This document shows positions 42,540 to 52,864 of a stretch of 64,000 nucleotides of DNA, in pieces (position 1 is the first letter of the stretch; each line of letters begins with the position of its first letter). The notes beneath the pieces are model-generated. The model made no database searches and was not told where the DNA came from. It saw only the letters and a list, made by a program, of their open reading frames with translations. The position numbers were made by a program, and so were the translations under genes. Source of the stretch: Dendrolimus kikuchii (Eukaryota > Arthropoda > Insecta > Lepidoptera > Lasiocampidae); assembly GCA_019925095.2 (NCBI GenBank), contig CM034407.1, positions 19,660,710-19,724,709 of the forward strand, given 5' to 3'.

Positions 42540-42720
42540 CAACGAAAAAGAAGCAACTGCGAGTATAGTATTTGTTGTAACGAGGGGGAGCAAAGAGGTG
42601 TTTTCGAGTGGGGCGCACGGATAGTCGAACATTACATCTTCTAATGTGACTGCTACATCTGGGACAATGTTAGTGTTAGTGACCGTTTCACGCAGATGTA
42701 ACGAAGGCTTTAATGCGTTA
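42540..42720. other. Unassigned
   Basis: GC-richer segment without a supported frame or repeat match in this window. Confidence 0.35.
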
Positions 42721-43036
42721 CTCTATCCGTGCAGGAACGGAGAAATAATACAATTTCCTGCGGCCGGGCGGCCTGTCGTAAGAGGCGACAAAACAACCCA
42801 CAGCCAGGTGGTAGGGTAATTGCCCGTCTGGATGGCTACCAACCCTGGTCTAAAGTATGTCGCTATAACAACCTTGAGTTGTCTTCCGGCATTAGTGACC
42901 AGGTTCCAGTCTCCCTTAAGAGAGCAGCAGCGCATTTGTAGCACCTTTGGTGTTGCAAAAGTCCATAGGCGATGGTAACCGCTTTCCATTAAGTGAACTG
43001 TCTGCCAGTCTGCTGAACTCCTGCAATAAAAAAAAA
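42721..43036 (+). mobile_element. S1 SINE, full length
   Basis: From CTCTATCCGTGCAGGAACGG to CAATAAAAAAAAA. It is close to consensus, with G-to-A changes such as ATTGCCCGTCTGG. Confidence 0.88.
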
Positions 43037-43407
43037 TTGTGATGCGACATTGTTTTTGATATTAATATTGACGTTAAACATTGACAGATGACGTATGTAT
43101 ATGCACTATTTTAATTACTTTTTATAAATAAGATGCATTTGGCCACAGTCACCAGCTATAATGTTATCCCATATGGAGCTAAGGAAAATAGGGCAAAATT
43201 TTAATTTTATCTAGAATTCGATCATAATGGCTCCCAATAGTAAAACAAAAAAAAAACAGTTCACAATCGGCTTACAATAATAGCAAACATTGAAAATATC
43301 ATGTTATTCATGAGTCCCTCCGGCCACTGCAAGACAATTGTTTTCTTGGCTACTTTTCTAGTATATTCTGTTTGAAAACATTATTATTTATTTAAGGCGT
43401 ATTATAA

Positions 43408-43555
43408 GCCGCGGTAGCTTACTGGTTCGCGCACTCGCGTTTTAAATTCAAATGCCGCGGTTTGGAATCCTGGCCGATAACGCATCCGCCTCTTAGGAAG
43501 TTTTCTGGCCTAATGTGCATATTATTACTGTTACATCACGTACATGTTAATAATT
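43408..43555 (+). mobile_element. tRNA-headed SINE (family S2), 5' part
   Basis: CCGCGGTAGCTTACTGGTTC and GCGGTTTGGAATCCTGGCC form the tRNA-like head. The body has CCTAATGTGCATATTATTAC. The 3' part with CCCAGCAGTGG is missing. Confidence 0.65.
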
Positions 43556-43758
43556 TATTGCTACAAAATTAGCAAAGTTAAAACTGAACATTCCGTGTAC
43601 GTGCCAAATTAATATAGCAATAATTACATCCAGAGTACAACACTCGTCGTCTTATTTCGTACTCCCCCACCACGATTGACCCACGGGCTCTCGTCAGTGG
43701 TGCGTCACCCTATCTAACGATATATAAACATCATATACGCACCACACCACTGAAATTA

Positions 43759-44187
43759 CATACATACATAACTTCACGCCAGTTCCCTTGCGGGGTAGGC
43801 ACGAACAACAGAGCGCCATTTAGGCTTATTCTTACACACCTCACTTGCTTCTTTGACATTCATAACTCTTGTCATGCACGCTCGTCTGTTCTTAAGGCTC
43901 CTGACATCACCTTCTGCTAGTACACGATCAATTTGATCATGGAAGGTGTGTCGTGGCCTTCCACGACTTCTGCATCCATTCACTTTTGCATTGTATATCT
44001 GTTTATTCATTCTTTCATCATGCATTCTTTCCACATGCCCGAACCACCGGAGCATACCTTTACTTACCTTCACCCCGACACTCTCTTTTAGACCAACTCT
44101 CTTTCTTACTTCGGTATTACGAACGCGGTCCGCGAGCGTCACTCCGCAGATTTTGCGCAGTGTTCGCATCTCGACCGCGTTTACTCT
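43759..44187 (-). mobile_element. RTE-A copy 16
   Basis: A 429-bp fragment with an open frame from GRVNAVEMRTLRKICGVT to PARELA. A 13-bp repeat with one mismatch (ACC[A/G]CTGAAATTA) flanks it (43746-43758, 44188-44200). Confidence 0.9.
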
Positions 44188-44200
44188 ACCGCTGAAATTA

Positions 44201-44581
44201 ACCACCACAATTACAATACTATGCTAACCGTGAAGAAAGACAGCGTGTTGAAACCTGCACACTGAGATAACGATCCAAAGTCTACACGAGCAAAACTGCG
44301 TGTAGAACTGAGGCTATATTCCAATTCCGGCACAGGAATAAGATGAGTGCAAACCTTGTTTGCTGAAAATGCAACGTACAAATTCACCAAACTTTATATT
44401 TTTTATGCTATTTGATGCCAAAATATATTTTATGATCACTAAATGTCTTCTGGTCGTTTCCTACATGTTACTATTCATTCAATTGTCCTACCATTGGTAC
44501 AAATTTAACTTTACTTGAATGGACCTTATACTATTACGGATATCCTCATTTCTAATACTTTAGTCTAGTATATTCTTCAAT
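44201..44581. other. No gene recognised
   Basis: AT-rich spacer with no repeat recurring in this window. Confidence 0.4.
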
Positions 44582-44594
44582 TAGTTATACAATT

Positions 44595-44863
44595 GAATGC
44601 ATGATGAAATTATGACTAAACAGATATACAATGCAAAAGTGGATGGATGCAGAAGTCGTGGAAGGCCACGACACACCTTCCATGATCAAATTGATCGTGT
44701 ACTAGCGGAAGGTGATGTCAGGAGCCTTAAGAACAGACGAGCGTGCACGACAAGAGTTATGAATGTCAAAGAAGCAAGTGAGATGTGTAAGAATAAGCCT
44801 AAATGGTGCTCTGTTGTTCGTGCCTACCTCGCAAGGGAACTGACTTGAAGTTATGTATGTATG
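44595..44863 (+). mobile_element. RTE-A copy 17
   Basis: A 269-bp 3' fragment flanked by the perfect 13-bp repeat TAGTTATACAATT (44582-44594, 44864-44876). The frame is open over 83 codons. Confidence 0.9.
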
Positions 44864-44904
44864 TAGTTATACAATTAAACTAAATAAAACTATATATACA
44901 AATT

Positions 44905-45365
44905 AAAATTAAACTATAAAATCTAGTGCCAAACCGCTGTCAATTGGAAACGTGCCCAAAAGACTGGCCACATTTCCTCGCTGAATGGTAACGCTAATGC
45001 GTTGTCCGAGGTACAGACCAGTCTTTTGGTCACGCGAGACGTCTACCAGGCGTTCCGTTATGTCTCGATAAAGTTTGTGCGCCTCAGGGCACCATGGTCC
45101 CAAGGTCTCAAACCCAAAATCCGCAAATATGTAACCATTTCCGATGGCGGAATATTTGCGGCGTTTTAGGGCCTCCGGTTGTGCAGCAGCTGTACCGGCA
45201 GACATGCTAGTGGCTGAAAGGTGAGACGCCGCCAGAGTATCGACGCAAGACACGTCCCATACTAAAGGCCGACCCATTCTCCAGGGCACCAAAGACATTC
45301 CATCGGGTCTCTTGCCATCGTTCTAGAACGGCAGGTACCTCAGCGGTGACAAGAGACATCCATAA
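44905..45365 (-). mobile_element. LINE-G RT-protein C-terminus (QRISVAIQRGNAAS family)
   Basis: The minus strand encodes KRPDGMSLVPWRMGRPLVWD, VSCVDTLAASHLSATS, SAGTAAAQPEALKRRKYSAI, FGFETLGPWCPEA and LGQRISVTIQRGNVASLLGT. This domain follows a reverse transcriptase in a group of animal retroelement proteins. I cannot assign the clade. The 129-residue end is open, and other copies lie at 47878-47970 and 49437-49672. Confidence 0.7.
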
Positions 45366-45447
45366 CAGAAACGGAGATATAACATACCTGTAATAAATAA
45401 GTAGATCACAAAGTGAAAAAGAAAATTTCAAAGCCAACGATACTTGA

Positions 45448-45765
45448 TTTTTTTTTTTATTGCAGGAGTTCAGCAGACAGGCAGACGGCCCACTGGATGG
45501 AAAGCGGTTACCATCGCCTATGGACATTTGCAACACCAACGGTGATACAAATGCGCTGCTGCTCTCTTAAGTGAGTCTGGAACCTGGTCACTAATGCCGG
45601 AACACAACTCAAAGTTGTTATGGCGGCATGCTCTAGACCAGGGGTGGTAGCCATCCAGTCGGGCAAATGCCCTACCACCTGGCTGTGGGTTGTTTAGTCG
45701 CCTCTTACGACAGGCCGCCCGGCCGCAGGAAATTGTATTCTTTCTCCGTTCCTGCACGGATAAAA
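45448..45765 (-). mobile_element. S1 SINE, full length
   Basis: From the T run through the family blocks to CCGTTCCTGCACGGATAAAA. It lies close to the LINE-G fragment. No duplication was resolved. Confidence 0.88.
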
Positions 45766-45769
45766 TGAT

Positions 45770-46175
45770 ATGAACGTTATCAAATATACAAACTCTTTAG
45801 ATTGCAACAAGCATTTTCATTACTCGGAAACTTTCAGTAGCAAAATATGCTACCCTTTTTGAAACTCCAGTCACTCGTGTATAACAGATAACCCTCCTTT
45901 TTACTTACCCTAACAACTGGACCGTACAAATACGGGTATTATACAGTAAAACCTTTAGTTCACAACAACGAGCATAGAGTCCGACTGTAAAAACAGCGGA
46001 CTCGCCCCCGGACCACACGTTCCGCTTGTGTAAATAAAAACTTGACACGCGAAAAGCCGAACTGCGAGAGACAGAGGAGTCCGAAACTGCTCTGTTGGTA
46101 ATTAAACGAGTAAATGTATTTGGAAGGGTGAAACCGAAAGAGGAATACTAAAGAATGTGACAATTATCCAGTAAA
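45770..46175. other. No gene recognised
   Basis: Moderately AT-rich sequence. A 67-residue minus frame at 45960-46163 has no domain or splice context. Confidence 0.4.
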
Positions 46176-46179
46176 ATTT

Positions 46180-46255
46180 TGATGGTCTCTGTGGTTGAGC
46201 GGGATAAACTTTTGCCGGATTTCTGGCATGGTAAACTTCGTAAACGAACTTTCCG
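46180..46255 (+). mobile_element. S3 SINE head fragment
   Basis: GGTCTCTGTGGTTGAGCGGG plus ACTTTTGCCGGATTTCTGGC matches the tRNA-like head of S3. The body is absent. Confidence 0.55.
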
Positions 46256-46301
46256 TTACTAACTATGAATAAAATATTAGATCTGCCTTTCACTAAATTT
46301 A

Positions 46302-46410
46302 CATACATAACTTCACGCCAGTTCCCTTGCGGGGTAGGCACGAACAACAGAGCGCCATTCAGGCTTATTCTTACACACTTCACTTGCTTCCTTGACATTC
46401 ATAACTCTTG
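46302..46410 (-). mobile_element. RTE-A copy 18
   Basis: A 109-bp 3' end flanked by the perfect 12-bp repeat TCACTAAATTTA (46290-46301, 46411-46422). Its 5' end is at CAAGAGTTATG. Confidence 0.9.
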
Positions 46411-46555
46411 TCACTAAATTTAAAACTAAATTAAAAACTATCTTGCCTGAAAAGGGATATTACACTTGTAATAAACACACAGTGGTTGCTTGCGAACTGT
46501 TTTATTATATAATTTTATGAACTACCCACATACATATATATTTTAATAGACTAGC

Positions 46556-47263
46556 GCACACACCTTATATACTACATCTTCCCCCTTGAAAATATAATTA
46601 CATATATTTATATATACTATAAAAACTTTTCTAAATAATCTAAGTAGTTACCCGATTATTGCAACAATGAGTGAAAGTTACGCATCATTTATCGAAAAAT
46701 AATGCAAGTTTGTCTCGAGCCCTCATCGATGCAGGTCTTTCAAATGATTGAATCTGGGTTCTGCATCGACCCGCTATCTTCTGTGTGGAAAAGAAAGAGA
46801 TGAATCATCCTGTTGACCTCCCCGAGTCCCTTTTTTTTTTCTTTTTTTTTTGAGGCGAGGGAAAATGCTTAACCGATTTACGCACAAACTGGGTCGTTGC
46901 TAGGGGAACGACACGCGTCGGTCGGGGGCGATAACACTGCAGCAATAGTATGCTCTTGGCAGCGCTCCGTCCGCGATCGACGTCACAGAATAGTGTGGAA
47001 GGCTCCGAGCGTAGCTGCACGAGCGAGCAACCCCAATATCCACTAAAAACCCCCTCCTCCCTGACGACCCTGCGCTTTGTATGTGTTGGAAAGGCTGAGA
47101 TTTAGAACATAGTTACGCCCAGCCGATCCCTGAGTCCCTGATTCTACCCGAGTCATCTCTAAGGAAATAAGACCTCGGTTGCGGCGCGTATGCTTCCACG
47201 CGCATTTGGTGCCGTGTACCACCACCACCTTACGCACCACACGCACACACCTTATATACTACA
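46556..47263. repeat. 666-bp segment between 21-bp direct repeats
   Basis: An identical 21-base sequence ending CTTATATACTACA lies at 46556-46576 and 47243-47263. After the left copy, TCTTCCCCCTTGAAAA reads on the minus strand as a purine tract (TTTTCAAGGGGGAAGA) followed by TGTAGTATATAAGG, which looks like a polypurine tract and LTR start. The right copy could be another LTR start. The interior holds the R1-like fragment. Confidence 0.6.
46831..47242 (-). mobile_element. R1-like LINE 3' end
   Basis: On the minus strand a GC-rich stretch (RNRGLISLEMTRVESGTQGS, then GGGGFLVDI) leads to an A-rich tract (T/C run at 46831-46851). GVLVDI occurs at the same place in the R1-like copy at 50016-50606. 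It is a fragment with stops. Confidence 0.5.
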
Positions 47264-47399
47264 ACACTATTGAAAAATGATAAAACTTCATTTACATAGC
47301 AGCTCGCTCCAGCTTCTTATACAATCGTCTGTATAACTTTTTAATTTTGCCAAACATGCAAGGATTTTATGGAGATATGTTGCAGTACAAACTTTTAGT

Positions 47400-47760
47400 A
47401 CTTCTCGTCATTATTATAACAATAATAATATTGTTCTTTTCTCTTACTGTGTCTTTGTCTTACTGAGGATGTACTGCTTGCTACAACTCCATTAATTCTT
47501 CGAAAAGTAATTCTTTAACATACTTCTGTATAAAACTTATAAACAAAAGAACTTGAGATATAAATAGAATATGAAATATACAGAAAAATAATTTTTAACT
47601 AGACGTGTTGCTGGGAAGTTTCTTGCCGCTTCTTCTCCTTAACAGCAATAACACGTTGCGAAGCGTGTACATAGAATAGGAAGTAAAATTAAATTTTAAC
47701 TTATATGTGACCTTCAAAAAGTGTTCTCCAGTGTAACTTATCTTAAAATTTTTTTTTATT
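47400..47760 (-). repeat. Repeat family X, copy 2
   Basis: Reverse complement of 38574-38915 over most of its length, including CTACAACTCCATTAATTCTT and AAGTTTCTTGCCGCTTCTTC. Confidence 0.65.
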
Positions 47761-47877
47761 GATTGCTATAATATCTCACAATGATAAAATCGTAGTATTT
47801 AAATAGACATGTGAGTTGTCATTTAACCGACTTCTAAAAACTAAAATAAACTAAGTTATAAAGTACAAGCGATTATT

Positions 47878-47970
47878 GACTGTGTAACAAATCGCTGCCA
47901 GATGGGAGCGTGCCCAGAAGGCTGGCTGCATTGCCGCGCTGTATGGCGATGCTTATTTGTTGGGCGAAAT
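47878..47970 (-). mobile_element. LINE-G terminal fragment
   Basis: The minus strand reads QQISIAIQRGNAASLLGTLP followed by SGSDLL, the same C-terminus as at 44905. Only about 90 bp remain. Confidence 0.7.
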
Positions 47971-47989
47971 ATGAATGAAAATTTGAATT

Positions 47990-48180
47990 TCAATATGGTC
48001 TGGGTGTCTGGGATCGGCCCAAGTGTGCTCCGTTGTATATTAACTATGATACAAACGCAACTTGCGTAACTTAGGGATATACAATCGGTGTGTTGGTCTG
48101 CCGATTATTACATTACATTATATAACTTCACGCCAGTTCCCTTGTGGGATAGGCACGAACAACTGCCGATTATTATAAAT
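47990..48180 (+). mobile_element. S3 SINE body, interrupted by RTE-A copy 19
   Basis: ATGGTCTGGGTGTCTGGGAT, CCGTTGTATATTAAC and GGGATATACAATCGG match the body and 3' part of S3. The sequence continues after the 52-bp RTE-A insertion as CTGCCGATTATTA. Confidence 0.7.
48111..48162 (-). mobile_element. RTE-A copy 19, only 52 bp
   Basis: This is the smallest copy: only the last ~50 bases of the family (GTTCGTGCCTATCCCACAAG...GAAGTTATA on minus). The perfect 13-bp repeat CTGCCGATTATTA flanks it (48098-48110, 48163-48175), which shows a genuine insertion. Confidence 0.9.
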
Positions 48181-48338
48181 TAAAAAAGGAACTTAACAGA
48201 CTGCAATTACAACTGGTGCGTTTAGTCCGTTGTTTTTATATAAGATCTCAATTTAAAACCTTCAATCAACGTCTTATTTTTTAAAGCATCTCCTAGGTTT
48301 AAATCATTAAAATCATAAATTAAAGGTCCTAATTAGTT

Positions 48339-48400
48339 GACGGCCTCTGTGGTTGAGCGGTCTAAACCTTTGCCGGCCTATCTCACTGCAACGCTTTCAT
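48339..48400 (+). mobile_element. S3 SINE head fragment
   Basis: GACGGCCTCTGTGGTTGAGC, then AACCTTTGCCGGCC and CTCACTGCAACGC match the tRNA-like head of S3. The remainder is missing. Confidence 0.6.
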
Positions 48401-48404
48401 CTCA

Positions 48405-49244
48405 TTCTCTCGCAGGCTTAGTCCTATAGATTTATTTCTTTATCTCTTTTTCGTTTCATCGAGTTTCAAATCACGATTCTAAACAAGTTTCACTTCAATA
48501 GTTGGTTATCAAAAAAAGCTACAAATCGTCTAAAACTAATTCAACATTTCAAATGACTACAGCTCCAGAGATAGAACAAACTCAATATTGGCACAATTAC
48601 ACCCCGATACAAAGTTATCCCGAACTAAACACACTCGGCGGTTGCGGCGCCGACGAACGGAACAGCGTAACGCTATTACAGACAAGTTTGTTCCGATACG
48701 TATAGTTAGTTACGTAAACTTATCAAAGTTAAAAGCGGCTAGTGCCGGCTGTAACTATTTTCCATGCATTTGTATATTAGTTACAATTTGACATAAACTT
48801 CGTTCGGTAATCTCAGACTTTACAGAGATTTATTTTGGTATTCAAAACGTCTCAAGTCTCATAAGGTCTATCCGATAATGAACTTTATAAACTGGACGTG
48901 TCAGAGAGCTGTGCACTCTTCGCGCTGTATCTCAAAAACGGTCGAATTTATAGAAAATTGTTTAATACAAAGCTTGTAGAGAATTTAATGCTCTTTAACT
49001 TTTATAATACATATGAATATCATTGATTGCACAGAAAGCCAGTTATTTACAAAAAACCGTTTTCTGAACTTTTGACTTTGAATATCTTGAGACGCGTATA
49101 CGAGATCTTATGAAACTTTTGCGACAACTTTTTTAATACCAAAATAAAGGTAGCTCAAATAAGTTAGCTCACGTCATTTCATATGTGCGTAATAATACAA
49201 TATTGATAATTATAAAATTATTAAACTATAAATTAAACTGCATA
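48405..49244. other. No supported gene
   Basis: A 67-residue frame (48502-48705) and an overlapping one share a slightly GC-rich patch (48630-48680). Neither has a domain or a good donor. The rest is AT-rich. Confidence 0.4.
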
Positions 49245-49259
49245 ACAAATAGAAAGTAC

Positions 49260-49363
49260 ATACATACATACATACATAACTTCACGCCAGTTCCCTTGCG
49301 GGGTAGGCACGAACAACAGAGTGCCATTTAGGCTTATTCTTACACACCTCACTTGCCTCTTTG
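49260..49363 (-). mobile_element. RTE-A copy 20 (subfamily b, ~104 bp)
   Basis: Its 5' end is at CAAAGAGGCAAG, and it has the GGCACTCTG variant. The perfect 15-bp repeat ACAAATAGAAAGTAC flanks it (49245-49259, 49364-49378). Confidence 0.92.
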
Positions 49364-49436
49364 ACAAATAGAAAGTACTTAAGTATAAACATATTGTAAA
49401 TAAAACAAATCTGCCGGAGGAGCTGCCACACTTCAA

Positions 49437-49672
49437 GAAACCCTGAAACGCCGCAAATATGCATCCATCGGTGACGGATACATATTTGTGGCTTTTGGGG
49501 TTGAGACTTTGGGGTGAATGTAAGGAAAGTGAGGCTCATCAACTTTATCGAGACCTTTCAAGGCGATTGAAAGAAGTCTCGCGTGACCAAAGGGCTGGCC
49601 TATATTTAGGGCAACGTATTAGCGTTGCCATACAACGCGGGAATGCGGCCAGCATTTTGGGAACGCTCCCCA
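49437..49672 (+). mobile_element. LINE-G fragment, joined to RTE-A copy 21
   Basis: It reads ETLKRRKYASIGDGYIF, FGVETLG, a frame break, then HQLYRDLSRRLKEVSRDQ and GQRISVAIQRGNAASILGTL. The RTE-A sequence follows directly, with no recognisable duplication between them. Confidence 0.7.
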
Positions 49673-49888
49673 CCGAGAGCCACGACACACCTTCCAGGAC
49701 CAAATTGATCGTGTACTATCAGAAGGTGATGTCAGGAGCCTTAAGAACAGACGAGCGTGCATGACAAGACTTATGAATGTCAAAGAAGCAAGTGAGGTGT
49801 GTAAGAATAAGCTTAAATGGCGCTCTGTTGTTCATGCCTACCCCGCAAGAAAACTGGCGTGAAGTTATGTATGTATGTATGTATGTAA
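49673..49888 (+). mobile_element. RTE-A copy 21
   Basis: A ~215-bp 3' fragment starting CCACGACACACCTTCC immediately after LINE-G sequence and ending in a long TATG tract. No target duplication was found. Confidence 0.88.
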
Positions 49889-50015
49889 TCTAAATAGAAG
49901 TTCGGGTTTGACCATTCTCTCGCTCGATTTCGAACGGAAACATCATCTAGGATAAAGCACGCTTACATATAAGGTACCTCTAGTCACACGGGACATCAGA
50001 ACACCCAGGTTCTAG

Positions 50016-50606
50016 ATTTTTTTTCATACAGGGGAAATCCGTTTGAGGACCGTGAGTCGCGCGAGGGGGAAAGGTCGCGGCCCGTGAGTAGGATTAGCCA
50101 GGTCGGGGTGGCACTACTACCTCACGTGTGAGATGCTATTGCCACGCCGTGGTTAGGGATATCCACTAAAACCCCTGTCCGATCCTTGAGCGTCCTTCGT
50201 CCGGAGCTCACTCGCGCATTCATCATCATCACGTCGGACGGACGATGGCCGGCCCCTTTGCGGACTGGCCTCGCCATTGCGGACTGGCACGGCGGTAGCC
50301 TACGGCGGCTGGAGGTTGGAGATCGTCGTGAACGACCCCGTTGGCTCTGGCGGGAGGGGAACGTGGCGGACTGCTCTCTCTCCCGCTCCGCCGCCTCCTT
50401 CGCGGACATGACGGTCTCGCAGAAGGAGACGGCTGCGTCCCACGCGTCGGCGCTCCCGACTATGGCCTTCACCAAGGCCGGGAAGGATAAATCTGCCCCG
50501 ATGGCCGCGACGAGATCGCGGCGCTGCTCGTCCCAGGCTGGACACACCTGGAGGGTGTACAGCCCCGTGTCTTCGTCGCCGCCGATGCAGTGATAACACC
50601 CTAATG
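50016..50606 (-). mobile_element. R1-like LINE ORF2 C-terminus and 3' UTR
   Basis: The GC-rich minus strand encodes CIGGDEDTGLYTLQVCPAWD, then EQRRDLVAAIGADLSFPALV and FCETVMSAKEAAERERE. This is the C-terminal cysteine/helix region of R1-clade elements (HTLxxCPAW, AAIGxDLS, VSFCExVMxxKE). A stop follows ASHT. The 3' UTR runs to an A tract (T run at 50017-50024). The codon and base composition contrast with the AT-rich host DNA. No duplication was defined. Confidence 0.75.
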
Positions 50607-50689
50607 TCTGTTAATGTTGCGAGGAATTATTTGTTCTGGTGACAACGCCTCACTTCTACAACCACAAAGCTCGCCAACGACGGGATGTT

Positions 50690-50935
50690 CAAACCCATTT
50701 CCTAAACCTCCCGGGCTGAACTAAGCAACGATTCTCTAGAATATTTATTCCGCGTACGACGATGATCTGGAGGAAAGGTCCCGCCATGATTTTCCCCTAG
50801 CGTTACGTTATGGGGTTTTTAAGAAGGGCATTATAAAATTTCTTAAAGGTCGGCAACGCGTTGGCGAAACCCCTGGTTTTGCAAACTGGTTACCATCAGG
50901 TGGGCCGTCTGCCTACTTCAGGCAATAAAAAATAA
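50690..50935 (+). mobile_element. Lepidopteran SINE (S1-related, different 5' body)
   Basis: AAAGGTCGGCAACGCGTTGG, CCCCTGGTTTTGCAAA and GGTTACCATCAGGTGGGCCG then CAATAAAAAATAAAA form the canonical lepidopteran SINE 3' end. The 5' body differs from S1. The left boundary is uncertain. Confidence 0.65.
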
Positions 50936-50939
50936 AACA

Positions 50940-51480
50940 GACTTTAACACAGTCTTTATAAATGAACATTGAAAATACAAAATTAAATCGTCCCCGAGCG
51001 TCAGTCAGAAAAATAGTCGGCAAATTGCGTTTCAGGAGCATAATCCAGCACCGAGATTAAATCGAAAAGGCCCGACGGTCATTTACAAAGTAAAACAGGT
51101 GGATTTTTCACAGCAATCGGGGTGGCTCTGAACCGACATCTATTCTCGGGACAAGTCATTTAAGTAAATCTTTCAACGGGATCGTGATCACCGGTTTCTA
51201 TTTTAACTAGAGCTATTAAATTTTTTACTGAGCAACTTTATTAAATTATGTATTTATTATTAAAAAGTAAGTAGTTCGTACTATATGTTTCGTACACCAC
51301 CTTCGCTATTATCATCTCGATTCATTCCTGGGGATGTCTGGAAGTGATTGCTTTTTAGCGGCAAGACCGCCCTTTGTACATAACTAGATATATTTTTAGT
51401 CTTTAAGTTCATTTTTTATTGGTGTATAATAGAGTGTTATCTATCTATCTTTGATCTGAATACGCGACTATTTTATTTCT
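50940..51480. other. No gene; retroposon tail near 51395
   Basis: Unassigned sequence, with GGTGTATAATAGAGTGTT plus ATCTATCTATCT at 51420-51450, a retroposon 3' terminus like 40310-40378. Confidence 0.4.
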
Positions 51481-51496
51481 AGTTTATTTTTGTTAA

Positions 51497-52021
51497 GGTG
51501 CTATGAACCTCAGCCAGAAGGCCCAGCTCGCCGTACACAACGCGGTGCTGGTACCTACGCTCACGTATGGAAGCGAGTTGGGTTTGGAAGAAAGAGCATG
51601 AAAGTAGAGTAAACGCGGTCGAGATGCGAGCACTGCGCAAAATCTGCGGAGTGACGCTCGCGGACCGCGTTCGTAATACCGAAGAAAGAGAGTGTCGGGG
51701 TGAAGGTAAGAAAAGGAATGCTCCGGTGGTTCTGGCATGTGGAAAGAATGCATGATAAAAGAATGACTAAACAGATATACAATGCAAAAGTGGATGGATA
51801 CAGAAGTCGTGGAAGGCCCCGACACACCTTCCATGATCAAATTGATCGTGTACTAGCAGAAGGTGATGTCAGGAGCCTTAAGAACAGACGAGCGTGAATG
51901 GCAAGAGTTATGAATGTCAAAGAAGCAAGTGAGGTGTGTAAGAATAAGCCTAAATGGCGCTTTGTTGTTCGTGCCTACCCCGCAAGGGAACTGGCGTGAA
52001 GTTATGTATGTATGTATGTAA
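51497..52021 (+). mobile_element. RTE-A copy 22
   Basis: A 525-bp fragment starting GGTGCTATGAACCTCAGCC and ending in the TATG tail. The 9-bp repeat TTTTGTTAA flanks it (51488-51496, 52022-52030). Small deletions near 51575 and 51680 break the frame. Confidence 0.88.
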
Positions 52022-52579
52022 TTTTGTTAATTGACATACGAATGCATACCTACCCACATTGCTCATTAATTGTACGGTGGTACCATAAAATCCTTATCGT
52101 GTGGCAAATATTATTATCTATCATTTAAAACATCCCCAAGTATGCAAGCCATTTATTAATATTTTCAATTCACACTTATAGATGAAATTATAAAATAAAG
52201 AAACACATGGGAGGAATTCTCAATAAGTTTGTTTGTTATACGTTATACATTTTAAACTTTATTATAGCCCTTTTCACTAATTGGTGAGATCAATAAAATA
52301 AATAATTATGTAGCTAATATTTCTAAATTTACCTAAAAGATAAAAATTATATTCAAATTCAAATTAAAATTTATTAAACCAAACTTCTCATTACATGACA
52401 GCTATAACAAAAGATTGTGGCAAGTTACGTTATCCTGGTTGTCACGTTCTGAGCGAGGTGTGGCTCCTAAAGAACCCTGCACTAGGCAAAGCCTGTGTCG
52501 CAGGGATCATATAATTTATATATACATAAAATGAAACATTATTTAATACATATTTATAGTATGGAAGTGTGAGCGCTTG

Positions 52580-52635
52580 AGTGTGTGGCGTCTGTGTGCG
52601 TGCCTTCGCGTGTGTGTGTGTGTGTTCGTGCGTGC

Positions 52636-52677
<42 letters not shown>

Positions 52678-52683
52678 ATGTGA

Positions 52684-52737
<54 letters not shown>

Positions 52738-52800
52738 GTGTGCGTGTGTGTGCGTGTGCGTGTGTGTGCGAGTGTGGGTGTGGGCGTGTGTGTGTGTGCA
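52580..52800. repeat. GT microsatellite
   Basis: A 220-bp tract of GTGTGTG with CG and AG interruptions. The Cys/Val and His/Thr frames on the two strands are low-complexity artefacts. Confidence 0.95.
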
Positions 52801-52864
52801 TATATTTGTATATATTTAAGACACAATATACAGACAATATTGTCGACGATTCTCATAGCGCTTG

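Noticed and set aside
44909..45298. Host gene for the 129-residue frame
   Set aside because: The same protein end occurs at 47878 and 49437 in broken form and belongs to a retroelement family.
48502..48705. 67-residue frame MVIKKSYKSSKTNST as a gene
   Set aside because: No domain, no clear donor, and two overlapping frames of equal length. Only a weak acceptor-like CTACAG is present.
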